NCBI GenBank assembly: GCA_003427395.1
Contig: BFEA01000201.1
Location: 214,801-235,761, forward strand
Length of the DNA stretch: 20,961 nucleotides
Direction: 5' to 3'
DNA from: Chara braunii
Taxonomy: Eukaryota > Streptophyta > Charophyceae > Charales > Characeae
Made by a program: the position numbers and the translations under genes. Every line of letters starts with the position of its first letter. The first letter of the stretch is position 1. Below the pieces are notes generated by a model that ran no database searches, was not told where the DNA came from, and saw only the letters and a program-made list of their open reading frames with translations. Below, piece after piece: positions 7,976 to 15,550 of the stretch.

Positions 7976-8450
7976 TATAGGGCCAAGTACTCCTCTTTAG
8001 TCTGTGCAATGAGCCCAACTCTCAACAGATTTCATGCATGAACTCGACGGATGACAACTCAGGAGACACGAAGATGATGAGAGGGACGAGGAGTTGATGA
8101 AGAAGTGAAGAATGATAATAATTTGATTAGTAATCAATGATCACAAAGTCGCCGCTCTTCCCTCTTCCGCTTCAGCATCCTCCTCTCCTTCCCCCTTCAC
8201 GATCACCACCAAGTCAGAATCAAGCCAGCGTCCGACACTGCCACAGTCTCAAGACTCCAATCAAATAATGTCTCTTGCCAAACAGAAGTGTCCCTCCAGC
8301 CCTGCCTGCTTACATCAAGCGCCCACGAAAACAGGCTGCCTTGGAAGTGAGAATGTAGCAATCGTGGAACATTAATGGCTTCCAGCAATGAAGGAATGTC
8401 AGCATGAGGTCACCGGGTAAGCAACCTTCTCTCCACATGCCTGATGTCAC
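7976..8450. other. No gene recognised
   Basis: Short overlapping ORFs only, no domain and no clear repeat. A pyrimidine-rich patch at 8155-8200 and an AT-rich patch near 8110-8140 are the only compositional features. Confidence 0.5.
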
Positions 8451-8453
8451 CAC

Positions 8454-8483
8454 TTAAACCGCCAGTACACGGCCCCAGCCTTG
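8454..8483 (-). mobile_element. Isolated end of the TTAAACC MITE family
   Basis: TTAAACCGCCAGTACACGGC followed by CCCAGCCTTG is the reverse complement of the right terminus of the unit at 1709-1885. I could not find the partner end downstream, so this copy is truncated or its other end has diverged. Confidence 0.5.
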
Positions 8484-8836
8484 CTGGAAAAGAAACTCCG
8501 CCGCCTACGAAAATGTCGGCGGCTCCGCCTACTGGACCACGATGGCTGGTGGCGCCAGCCAAAAAGCCCTCTAAGGTGGAATTGCCATCAAGGATGGAAA
8601 TTGTGTAGGTCATCGAGATTCATGTTACGAGTTCATGAACTGGCCTCAAGGCTGAACGTGGATGACAAATATTTTTAGTATTTTTTGTACTTATTTCATA
8701 CCATGATGGTGATGAGCAGACTTGGATTGAGCACTGTAGCCTAAAGGAGATGGTGGTTTTGATGGTTGATTCTGAAGTCTAAGCCTTTGAGGCTCAAGTT
8801 GTACCTTTGAGCCTTTTGCCAGAAGGCTGAAGATCA

Positions 8837-8950
8837 GTAGGGCAGAGTTGGACCAATGCACGCGTTCTATAACCTGTTTTACCTATCCTCCCCCTCGTGT
8901 TTATCCGATTCTGGATCTGATAGTCAGGTACAGATGCTTATATATATATA
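8837..8950 (+). repeat. Dispersed repeat R, copy 1 (supplies the gene's start codons)
   Basis: It aligns with 11079-11190 through AGAGT...CCAATG, TTCT, GTTT(T/G)ACCTA, ATC(C/T)GATTCTGG, GATAG(T/C)CAGGTACAGATG and a terminal TATATATATA. Both candidate ATG codons of the Josephin ORF (8856 and 8934) fall inside it. The terminal TA repeat might act as a TATA-like element, but it belongs to the repeat. Confidence 0.7.
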
Positions 8951-10244
8951 TCCCCCTCCCCCTCCCCCTCCCCTTCCCCCTCTCCCTCTCCCTCTCCCTT
9001 TCTCTCCCTCTCCCTCCTCTTCTTCCCCTCCCTCTTCTTCTTCTTCTTCTTCCTCCTCCTCTTCTTCTTCTTCTTCTTCTTCTTCTTTCTCTTCTTCTTC
9101 TTCTTCTTCTTCTTCTTCTTCTTCTTCTTCTTCTTCTTCTTCGTCTTATCAACACCGTCGACTGAGATCAGTCCTTCCCTTATCTTCGTTGTCTATATTA
9201 GGACGGCGGCAGGCTCGTTCATTCTCCCCACCTCCTGGTCCCCCTTCCTCTCGGCGTCGTATTGATCCTAAACTGCCTGGTTCATTGTCTGACCGACAAC
9301 CTGCTTTGGTACGTCGACGGCGTTCTTCAATTAAACGCCGACCACGCCAAATTAGACCGGGCCTTCCAGTGGTGACCGATTCGGATTTGCGAGCAGATCT
9401 ACCAAACATTTGTGGCCTGACAGCCACGAATGTTTGTCTGCAAGCTTATCAGCGTCAAGGTTATACTGTATCCCAATTTCTCACAATTGCTTATCAGCTT
9501 GACGCTGTTGAAAATGAGTTGTTGTATGACTGTAATGGTCTACCTCCTGAGGATAGTAATTATACTACCTCAGGAGGCTTTACTATAAATGTCTTACAGT
9601 CAGCATTTCACGGTCGCCACCTTCTCATGCATTATGGGATGCCAGGCGAGGACCTTAATGCCCGTCCTCATATTTCTGCATGCATTTTGCACAAACCCGG
9701 GCACTATATGGCACTCATTCGTGCAGCTGCCCAGTGGGAACTGTGGGAACTGTGGGACGGTGGGACGGTGATTCAGGTTATTGTCAACATAAATGAATTC
9801 TTGCGAGGTTTGTCGAATCATACACTGTTCTGGATTGTTGAGCGTCTCTCGTGCGACATTTGTCGGGATAGAGACGTGGTGCGTCTTGGTTGTGGAATGT
9901 ATTATCTGTGTCAGCACCATTATCAATCCATCGAGACTGCCGCCGTGTGTGCGGAAGGGTGTCTAACATTTCCTCATTGTGCACATCCCTATCATCCAGA
10001 TGTACGTTGTCCTGTCTGTTCCCAAGGACGCTATCAGAACTGCATGATGCCGCACTGTGACGAACGTCCTGCTGTTTTCTTGACATGTGGGCAACATGTC
10101 CTCTGTCGGGATTGTTTCGATGGGATGGTTCGTGCTAGCCGTCTGGCTGAATGCTGTACTAGCGCAACTCTCCTTGGGTATCCCTGTGAACATCCCCGTC
10201 ATCCTCACCGTAGTTGTCCTATCTGCCGAGGGGGTGACAGATGA
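8856..10244 (+). CDS. Josephin-like deubiquitinase fused to two RING-like fingers
   Basis: Seen: a 462-codon open frame. Residues 1-37 come from a dispersed repeat, about 33-97 are poly-Pro/poly-Ser from a CTT microsatellite, and 153-164 are basic (RRRRSSIKRRPR), a possible nuclear signal. Residues about 178-331 match the Josephin fold in order: NICGLTATNVCLQ with nucleophile C186, then YTVSQFLTIAYQLDAVE, GGFTINVLQSAF, PGHYMALIR with H283, and QWELWELWDGG with D301 as candidate acid. Two zinc modules follow: C333/C336/C346/C352/H355/C385/C388, and C396/C401/C411/H414/C417/C420/C454/C457, each ending in CP(V/I)C. Known: Josephin proteins cleave ubiquitin chains and RING domains recruit E2 enzymes. 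Inferred: a protein that both trims and attaches ubiquitin. The oxyanion Gln of ataxin-3 is D181 here by count, so activity is uncertain. The true start may lie in an upstream exon, because the pyrimidine tract could be a 3' splice site (AG at about 9170). RING1 lacks the usual His. Confidence 0.75.
   Translation: MHAFYNLFYLSSPSCLSDSGSDSQVQMLIYIYPPPPPPPLPPLPLPLPFSPSPSSSSPPSSSSSSSSSSSSSSSSSSFSSSSSSSSSSSSSSSSSSSYQHRRLRSVLPLSSLSILGRRQARSFSPPPGPPSSRRRIDPKLPGSLSDRQPALVRRRRSSIKRRPRQIRPGLPVVTDSDLRADLPNICGLTATNVCLQAYQRQGYTVSQFLTIAYQLDAVENELLYDCNGLPPEDSNYTTSGGFTINVLQSAFHGRHLLMHYGMPGEDLNARPHISACILHKPGHYMALIRAAAQWELWELWDGGTVIQVIVNINEFLRGLSNHTLFWIVERLSCDICRDRDVVRLGCGMYYLCQHHYQSIETAAVCAEGCLTFPHCAHPYHPDVRCPVCSQGRYQNCMMPHCDERPAVFLTCGQHVLCRDCFDGMVRASRLAECCTSATLLGYPCEHPRHPHRSCPICRGGDR
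8951..9142 (+). repeat. Pyrimidine microsatellite (CCCCCT)n, (CTCTCC)n, (CTT)n
   Basis: A wholly pyrimidine block grading from CCCCCT through CTCTCC to pure CTT/TCT triplets. In the frame of the gene it reads Pro/Leu, then a long Ser run. On the other strand it gives a false Arg-rich ORF. It is like the tracts at 19502-20472. Such purine-pyrimidine mirror tracts can form triplexes and are unstable in length. Confidence 0.9.
9543..9577. other. Hairpin inside the coding sequence
   Basis: CCTCCTGAGG (9543-9552) pairs with CCTCAGGAGG (9568-9577), and TAGTA with TACTA inside, with one bulged base and an AATTA-type loop. It lies between the first and second Josephin blocks and encodes a flexible-looking PEDSNYTTSGG. 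Confidence 0.7.
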
Positions 10245-10245
10245 A

Positions 10246-10372
10246 GTGTAGAAGAAACAGATAAAAAAAGAAACCGAGTAAAAAGATAAAAAATAAATAA
10301 ATAAAAAAAGAAACCAAGGAAAAACACAAAAAAAGAAACCTGAGAAAAAAGAAAAAAGAAGAAAGAAAAATA
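10246..10372 (+). promoter_or_regulatory. A-rich 3' region with AATAAA-like signals
   Basis: Directly after the TGA stop comes about 125 bases of A-rich sequence repeating AAAAAAAGAAACC, with overlapping AATAAATAAATAAA at about 10291-10304 that could serve as a polyadenylation signal. It could equally be the decayed poly-A tail of a retrocopied gene, which would explain the lack of introns. No matching flanking duplication was found. Confidence 0.4.
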
Positions 10373-11078
10373 TGTTCTGTGGGATGGTGATTGGATTATC
10401 TGTGGGATGTGTCACTTGCTTCGTCTGTTTAACAGGCTTTCTTCTTCTGTGAGGTTTGGTTTCCTCCACCTTTTCTTTACCTCTGTGCCTTTTGGCTGCG
10501 TGCAAGTGGGTCTTTGTCATCCACGTGGCTGGCCTTGTACGTAAGAGGTGACGAACAGGTGGGTCTTTCCTTCCTTCTTTTTCTTTTTCTTGTTGTCTTT
10601 TTCCGCCTTTGCGCTCCCATTTCCATTGTGACAATGACAATGTAAATATGACTTCGCTAGCTCCCTGCTACAGTTTTCTCCGGTCAGGGTGAATGCCAGT
10701 GGTTGCGGTCGTGACTACGGCGCATCCATGCTGTGCATCTACTGCCAGCGGTGTGTGTGGAGTGTATTTTCTGGCTGTGACAGACCTTTCTTTGTTTCTT
10801 GGGGGGGTTGCTCGCTTTTGATGGGGTGTGAACCTGCAGGCTGCAGAGCCTTCCATCTGGTCTGGGTGAGCTATAGTCTCCTTTGATTTTCGTCACAGGT
10901 ACCCACCTCAGGGCATCAGTTATGGGGCAGTCGTTGGTGCTCAACCGCGGAATTGTCTGTTGCAGCCCCCTGTTTGTTGCCCTTTTTTCCATTTCTGCCT
11001 ACGGCTGACTGGGCAGTTCTCTATGATCATGTATAGGATATGTAGGGATACATTCAGGCCCGTATTTAAATCTCATAG
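10373..11078. other. No gene recognised
   Basis: T-rich to mixed sequence with short unsupported ORFs. ATACATTCAGGCCCGTATTTA at about 11049 echoes the CATTCAGGCCCAG blocks near 13019 and 13200 that accompany repeat R. Confidence 0.45.
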
Positions 11079-11190
11079 AGAGTAGCTGGGCCAATGTAGG
11101 GCTTCTTGGAGTTGTTTGACCTACTCTCCCTCACAATTATCTGATTCTGGGTGTGATAGCCAGGTACAGATGTTTATATATATATATATT
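11079..11190 (+). repeat. Dispersed repeat R, copy 2
   Basis: Same orientation as 8837-8950 and about 2.24 kb downstream, so the two copies bracket the Josephin gene. It ends in TATATATATATATTTAGC. At roughly 110 bp and without LTR hallmarks (TG...CA, primer site, polypurine tract), it is not a retrotransposon terminal repeat. Confidence 0.7.
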
Positions 11191-11265
11191 TAGCTGTTAC
11201 GATCCTGGAAAATTTTGAAGTGCGAACTCATGAGAAAGCACAATGCCGTCCGATTGCAAAAAGAA

Positions 11266-11325
11266 ATGAATGAACTCGAGAGGAGAGAGAGAAAGAAGAA
11301 GAAGAAGAAAGAAAGAAGAAGAAGA
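11266..11325 (+). repeat. Purine-rich GAAGAA/GAGA tract
   Basis: A short purine run of GAGA and AAGAAG words, the strand complement of the pyrimidine tracts elsewhere in the window. Short Lys/Arg/Glu-rich ORFs through it are artefacts. Confidence 0.7.
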
Positions 11326-11519
11326 TGTACACCAGCAAAGACCAATGATAATTCCCCCTTCTTCTCGCCAACCAGACTCCTCCTTACTCCTTCCCTCTTA
11401 TTCAACGATGAATGGCAGAACCAGAATCAAAGTCCGAATCCCTCTTCTACTGCCAGCACAACTTGGGGTCCACCATATCCATGGCCGCCCTTCTCCTTCC
11501 TCTTCATGAGGCCGAGGCT

Positions 11520-11875
11520 ATGGCGGACTACTAGGGCCTTGCCCTGACTTGCAAAAGACAACGCAAAGCAGCTATTGGCACTTCCACTCAGGCTGCCATC
11601 CCTAACTCTGCCTCGAAGCTTCTTGATGCAAATCTACCCCAACGGGGGGCTTCCAGATTCAGCGCCCACCAAGGTGATGGAGATGGCATCCACCATAGCC
11701 AGGTAAGTACCCCTGCCGCTCCCCTCTCCTAGTCCTTTCTTCCTCCTCCTCCTGCCTGCGCTCCTCCACCATAGCCAAGGTGGAGAGCTGGGCGCTCCTT
11801 CCCCACAGCGCAGTACACCAGTGCTGCTCCACCATGCGCTCCACAGCATGCTGCCCAAACTTGCACGCAGCAAAT
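11520..11875. other. No gene recognised; short CCACCATAGCCA repeats
   Basis: CCACCATAGCCA occurs at about 11690 and 11768. The first is followed by AGGTAAGTACC, a good 5' splice-site match also seen at about 12395. A pyrimidine run (11720-11755) lies between. These could be remnants of exons, but no protein domain is visible. Confidence 0.35.
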
Positions 11876-12130
11876 GAGGAAGAGCTCCTGGCTCCTCCAG
11901 GAGATATAGAGCGATGCAGCAGCGTCCTTGGGCGGTGACTTCCAGGCCGCGCGGCCTCTAAGCAACCGATACCTGTATAGGGCCTGTGCGGACAATATCA
12001 GATCCTGCAATGATGTTTCCCTCCGACAGGGAGGAGGTACCGGTTGTTTGGAGGCCGCGCGGCCTGGAAGTCACCGCCCAAGGAGGCTGCTGCATCGCTA
12101 TATCTCCAGGAAGAGCCACGAGCTCTTCCT
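11876..12130. repeat. About 100-bp inverted repeat (arms A and A')
   Basis: Arm A is 11876-11975 and arm A' is 12034-12130. They are reverse complements at roughly 90%, sharing GGAGATATAG, GCGATGCAGCAGC, CCTTGGGCGGTGACTTCC and AGGCCGCGCGGCCT (itself a palindrome). Arm A' lies inside the terminal-repeat element 11980-12178 while arm A lies outside it, so the two inverted repeats interleave. Confidence 0.85.
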
Positions 12131-12178
12131 TTCGAAGGGAAACATCATTGCAGGACCTGATATCTTCCGCACTGGCCC
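11980..12178. mobile_element. GGGCC-ended element with 46-bp inverted ends (arms B and B')
   Basis: The left end 11980-12025 (GGGCCTGTGCGGACAATATC...) is the reverse complement of 12133-12178 with few differences, sharing CCTGCAATGATGTTTCCCT. The outermost bases resemble the GGGCCTC family. The left flank is ATA and the right flank TAG, so only TA is shared and the duplication is imperfect. The interior is arm A'. Non-autonomous. Confidence 0.75.
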
Positions 12179-12627
12179 TAGACTACAGGCTACTTGGACT
12201 GGTACCCGCCTAGACCTAGCCTACCGCTACTAGGCCTCTAAAAATGCCAACTTCTGTCTTCTTCTGCTCGGCCTCCAGTCCCCGACACATCTACCGCTAC
12301 TGTGGATGGTACTGGCCTATCTGCTACTTGAGTGACGTGCCTACTCCCGCTACTTGACCGTTTTCCCCACTGCAACCCTAAAAGTCACGGCCACAGGTAA
12401 GTACCGGCCCTGCGGGGCCTCTCATACAAACAAGTACCGTTGCAGGTCACACACACTCAAGCCGGCAAGCACTCAGACAGGCACGCAGACCAGCAAGCAC
12501 GCACACACACACACTTAGAAAACTCAGCAGAAAGCGGGAATCTCAGCAAGGCATTCATTCTAGCGGCAAAACTCAGAAATCAGCTGTGTTCTCAGTCCAT
12601 GTTTGGGCAGGTCCTTACATAGCGCTT

Positions 12628-12684
12628 GTAACTTTGAGTAGTTGGGGCAACGTAGGGTCTCTTCGACCTGTTTGACTCTAGGAT
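12628..12684 (+). repeat. Dispersed repeat R, partial copy 3a
   Basis: GAGTAGTTGGGGCAACGTAG, then GACCTGTTTGACT, matches the 5' half of repeat R. The 3' half resumes at about 12940 after about 255 bp that include a 63-bp tandem repeat, as if R had been interrupted by an insertion. Confidence 0.55.
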
Positions 12685-12710
12685 GAAACTTGTCCCCAGT
12701 CGACTAATCA

Positions 12711-12836
12711 CAGTCTGGTGGCCTTTCTTCTATGCATTTCAGCTACCCCGCTAGACTGCAGCACTAGTAGCAACAGTCTAGTGGCCTCTCCTCTATGCAT
12801 TTCAGCTACCCCTCTAGACTGCAGCGCTAGTAGCAT
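12711..12836 (+). repeat. 63-bp tandem repeat, two units
   Basis: The units start at 12711 and 12774, both containing TCTATGCATTTCAGCTACCC and CTAGACTGCAGC(A/G)CTAGTAGCA. In each, CAGTCTRG near the start and CTAGACTG near the end are complementary, so each unit could fold on itself. Confidence 0.85.
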
Positions 12837-12939
12837 CATCAGGAGGATTCCTCTTTGTTATCTGAACTTATCTCATCGAAGTAGTTGATTAGAGTATACA
12901 GATATGAGGAGACAAGGCTTTTGGTTGGATGTTGAATCG

Positions 12940-13016
12940 CCCTGATATTTATCTAATTCTGGGTTTGAGTGGGATTGTCAGGTACCGATGTTTATATTTA
13001 TGTGTACATACAGAAA
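12940..13016 (+). repeat. Dispersed repeat R, partial copy 3b
   Basis: ATTTATCTAATTCTGGGTTTGA, then TTGTCAGGTACCGATGTTTA, matches the 3' half of repeat R; a 5-10 base insertion lies between the two blocks. CATTCAGGCCCAGTG follows, a block also seen after the next copy. Confidence 0.6.
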
Positions 13017-13059
13017 CATTCAGGCCCAGTGCAAGCAAAGGTTCTCTGTGTTCTGTTCT

Positions 13060-13262
13060 CCGCGCTAGAATGGACTGATGTAGGGGTTCGTGGACCTGTT
13101 TGACCTATTTCCCATGACATTCATCTTACTCTGGGTCTGATAGTCAGTTACTGATGTTTGTATTCATTCTAGGCCCAACATTAGGATGCATATGAATACA
13201 TTTCAGGCCCAGCGGAGGCAAATAATTCATGTATAGACTGTTCTATGTGCTATAATGGGTCA
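13060..13262 (+). repeat. Dispersed repeat R, copy 4
   Basis: GATGTAGGGGTTCGTGGACC, TGTTTGACCTAT, CATCTTACTCTGGGTCTGAT and AGTCAGTTACTGATGTTTGT follow in R order. It then continues to CATTTCAGGCCCAGCGGAGG and a CTATGTGCTATAATGGG block that mirrors CGCGCTAGAATGG just before the copy. The full unit may therefore be about 190 bp and tandem here. Confidence 0.65.
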
Positions 13263-13305
13263 GATGAGGCAATGAGGTGAGGGGACGGTTGAGGACAGCT
13301 AGGGG

Positions 13306-13510
13306 TCCGCGGTCAAAGTGGTACTTCGGCAATTGTTTTGACTGTAGCGTACATCAGGTACGGGGGTTCGGGGGTGAATTTAAGAGAGAAGATATCTGTG
13401 AGGGCACTTGGGGCCAGTGTTCTATTGAGCATAGGTGTCCGTGGTCAAAGCAACCCTTTGACAACTGTTTTGACTGTAGCATGAGTTATGCAGGGGTTTT
13501 TAGGGTGGGC
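13306..13510 (+). repeat. 132-bp tandem repeat, two units
   Basis: GTCC(G)CGGTCAAAG and GGCAATTGTTTTGACTGTAGC near 13330 recur as GTCCGTGGTCAAAG and ACAACTGTTTTGACTGTAGC 132 bases later. Since 132 is a multiple of 3, an 80-codon ORF (13277-13519) repeats NCFDCS in both units. No other sign of coding. Confidence 0.7.
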
Positions 13511-13824
13511 GCTCTGTGAAGAAGGCCTAGGGTTTCATCTGCCCATGTCTAGCGTGCTGCAGACGAGGACGGAGTACTTGGTTACACACAGGATTCCGGA
13601 CCGTTCCATTGACTATCTTTAGGTCTTCGTGGGGAAATCAGCTGGCCACAATCCGATGGCAGAAGTCAGATCTTAACTTCAGGTGTCAGATAAAAAAACC
13701 TGTGCATAGACTTGCACAATGGGGCCTGCTTGTAAGTGTACGGTGGCTGGAAGAAATCAGGGTAGACACGCGAGAAGGTAACGGCGCAGGGGCCTGAATT
13801 GGGGCAGAGACGTGGGGGGATGGT

Positions 13825-14330
13825 AGTGGGCATGCTGACGATTGCATGTTGCAGTTGGCTAGTGAGAAAAGTCAGTGTGCAGGACAAGATGTGGTAGGTA
13901 GGGAAGAGGGCCACGGAGAGGGGGTTGGCAATTGGATGGTTGCAATCTGGAGATCAACATGTTGTCGTGCCACTATGGTGCGCTGTATCGCTGTGATGCT
14001 CGGCAGCAAAGATGATCATCCTGCCCGCCTTATCCATGCTGCATGATGCATGGGTATTGGGCATGGTGGAGGTTGCATATTGCAGTTGGGTAGTGAGAAA
14101 GTGAAGTGTGGCGGACTACCGTGTTCAGCCGAATAGAAAGCACGGTCATTATTGCTGCATCTGGACTGAAAAATGCCCCAAATAATGACAGGGTGTTATA
14201 TTCGGGTGAAGAGAGAGGTGCCAAAAGTCTAGAGACTACTAGCTGTGAGGTGTGCTGGTTTTGCAATGATGCTAGACAGCAAAAGTGATTGTCCTACCCC
14301 CGTGTAAAGTATTCTGCATGATGCCTAAAG
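13825..14330 (+). repeat. Diverged tandem duplication of about 230 bp
   Basis: GGGCATGCTGACGATTGCAT with TTGCAGTTGGCTAGTGAGAAA (near 13826-13866) recurs as GGGCATGGTGGAGGTTGCAT with TTGCAGTTGGGTAGTGAGAAA (near 14059-14100). AGCAAA(A)G(A)TGAT...TGCATGATGC also occurs twice, near 14005 and 14278. Confidence 0.6.
14129..14207. repeat. Imperfect inverted repeat
   Basis: CCGAATAGAAAGCACGGTCA followed by TTATT pairs with the complement of AATAATGACAGGGTGTTATA followed by TTCGG. The left arm resembles, inverted, CTAGTGACCGTGCATTCTAT at about 1627-1646, so a small dispersed foldback family is possible. Confidence 0.5.
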
Positions 14331-14534
14331 ACGCGTGGGAGCACATTGCTCAAGGTTCTTTTAAGTAGTACAGGAGCTCAAGTCTCTAATGGGGACTCCC
14401 CTACTCCACTGTGGCGGTTCAGAAGTGGAACGAGAGGTGAGCATATGCCCACACTCGTACTTCTCAAATGAAGCTGCCTGTGGTTGTGACCTGTACATCC
14501 AGGAAAGTCTCAGTGTTAGTACGTCTTGAGCATT

Positions 14535-14972
14535 GTGCTGGCTAATGATATGTGCTTGACAGCCCAACAGTATATCCAATGCTCGAGGAAATTATGGTCT
14601 GGCGTTCGTGCATAGGCATGGTACATGATGAGCAAGATTTGCGCATATGATGTGTGCTTGAAAGCCCAACAGTATATCCGATCCTCGAGGAAATTATGTC
14701 CTGAACTTCTGACGTTTGTGCACAGGCATGGTACTCGATGAGCAGGGTTTGCGCATACGATATGTGCTTGAAAGCCTTGAAAGCCCAACAGTATATCCAC
14801 TCCTCGAGGAAATTATGTTTTGACGTTTGTGCACAGGCATGGTTCTCGATGAGCAAGATTTACGCATACGATGTGGGCTTTAAAGCCCAACAGTATATCC
14901 AATCCTCGAGGAAATTATGTTCTGACATTTGTGCACAGGCATAGTACTCGATGAGCACGATTTGCGCATACA
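14535..14972. repeat. 102-bp minisatellite, about four units
   Basis: AGCCCAACAGTATATCC starts at 14561, 14663, 14782 and 14884. Spacings are 102, 119 and 102; the 119-bp unit carries extra material including a duplicated TTGAAAGCC. Other constant words are CTCGAGGAAATTATG, TTTGTGCACAGGCATGGTAC and GATGAGCA(A/G)GATTTGCGCATA. Because 102 is 34 codons, frames stay open on both strands with a 34-residue period (IYCWAFKH...), but no protein signal supports them. Confidence 0.9.
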
Positions 14973-15385
14973 TTGACCGGTGTATCCTCAACTGAATTTT
15001 CCTTTCGTTTCATTAAGTTACATCCAGGAAAGTGAGAGTTTTGAAGTACATCCTGAAATATGAGCAGTATGGGTATGTACTTATGCTAATGGTCGTAGAT
15101 CTCTTTCTTGCTCCAAGCGGTCCTAAGGGATGGGCTTGAAAGGAGTTCAGCCGTGGATGTCTATGTTATAGAACAAGCGGTACATCTGTATTCTGTTGTC
15201 TCTGGGATGTAGCGCCCGTGGTGATCAGGCGCTAATGACATCATGTGACAATGCAGTTGTAAAATTTGCCACATAGCTGCATTTTATGTAGGTAGGCTAG
15301 GTCAAAGTTGTTCAGTCATCCTATCAGCAATCATGGCTATAGTTCTCTGAGACCCTCAAGAGAGATTGGTTGGCTTTGATCTTCA
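14973..15385. other. No gene recognised
   Basis: Mixed-composition DNA; the ORFs are short. CATCCAGGAAAGT occurs at 14498 and 15026, a small echo only. Confidence 0.5.
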
Positions 15386-15550
15386 GTGCTCAAAGATAAC
15401 GGTAAAGGTAATAGTAACGTAATTGTAAAGATACTGGTAAAGATACTGGTAAATATAATGATAATGATGACGGTGAAGATAACGGTAAAGATAACGGTAA
15501 AGATAACGGTGAAGATAACGGTAAAGATAACATTAAAGATAACGGTCGCC
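15386..15550 (+). repeat. 12-bp minisatellite GATAACGGTAAA
   Basis: About thirteen units of GATAACGGTAAA and variants (GATACTGGTAAA, GATGACGGTGAA), decaying toward the 5' side. The period of four codons yields VKIT repeats on the + strand and FTVI on the other. Confidence 0.9.

Noticed and set aside
8901-9155. Minus-strand Arg-rich ORF
   Set aside because: Antisense of the microsatellite at the start of the Josephin ORF.
8837-11190. LTR retrotransposon with the two R copies as LTRs
   Set aside because: Copies are about 110 bp and diverged, more copies occur outside, and no reverse transcriptase, integrase, primer site or polypurine tract is visible.
11524-11560. Further GGGCCT-ended MITE starting at CTAGGGCCTTGCC
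   Set aside because: No matching inverted end with a CTA flank could be found downstream.
11692-12405. Exon boundaries at CAGGTAAGTACC (about 11698 and 12394) and CAGGTAAAT (about 7493)
   Set aside because: They match 5' splice sites, but no coding exon with a recognisable protein lies before them and the block 11876-12178 is mobile-element DNA.
14535-14972. CRISPR-like array
   Set aside because: Whole units repeat with no short repeat/unique spacer alternation, and the context is eukaryotic.
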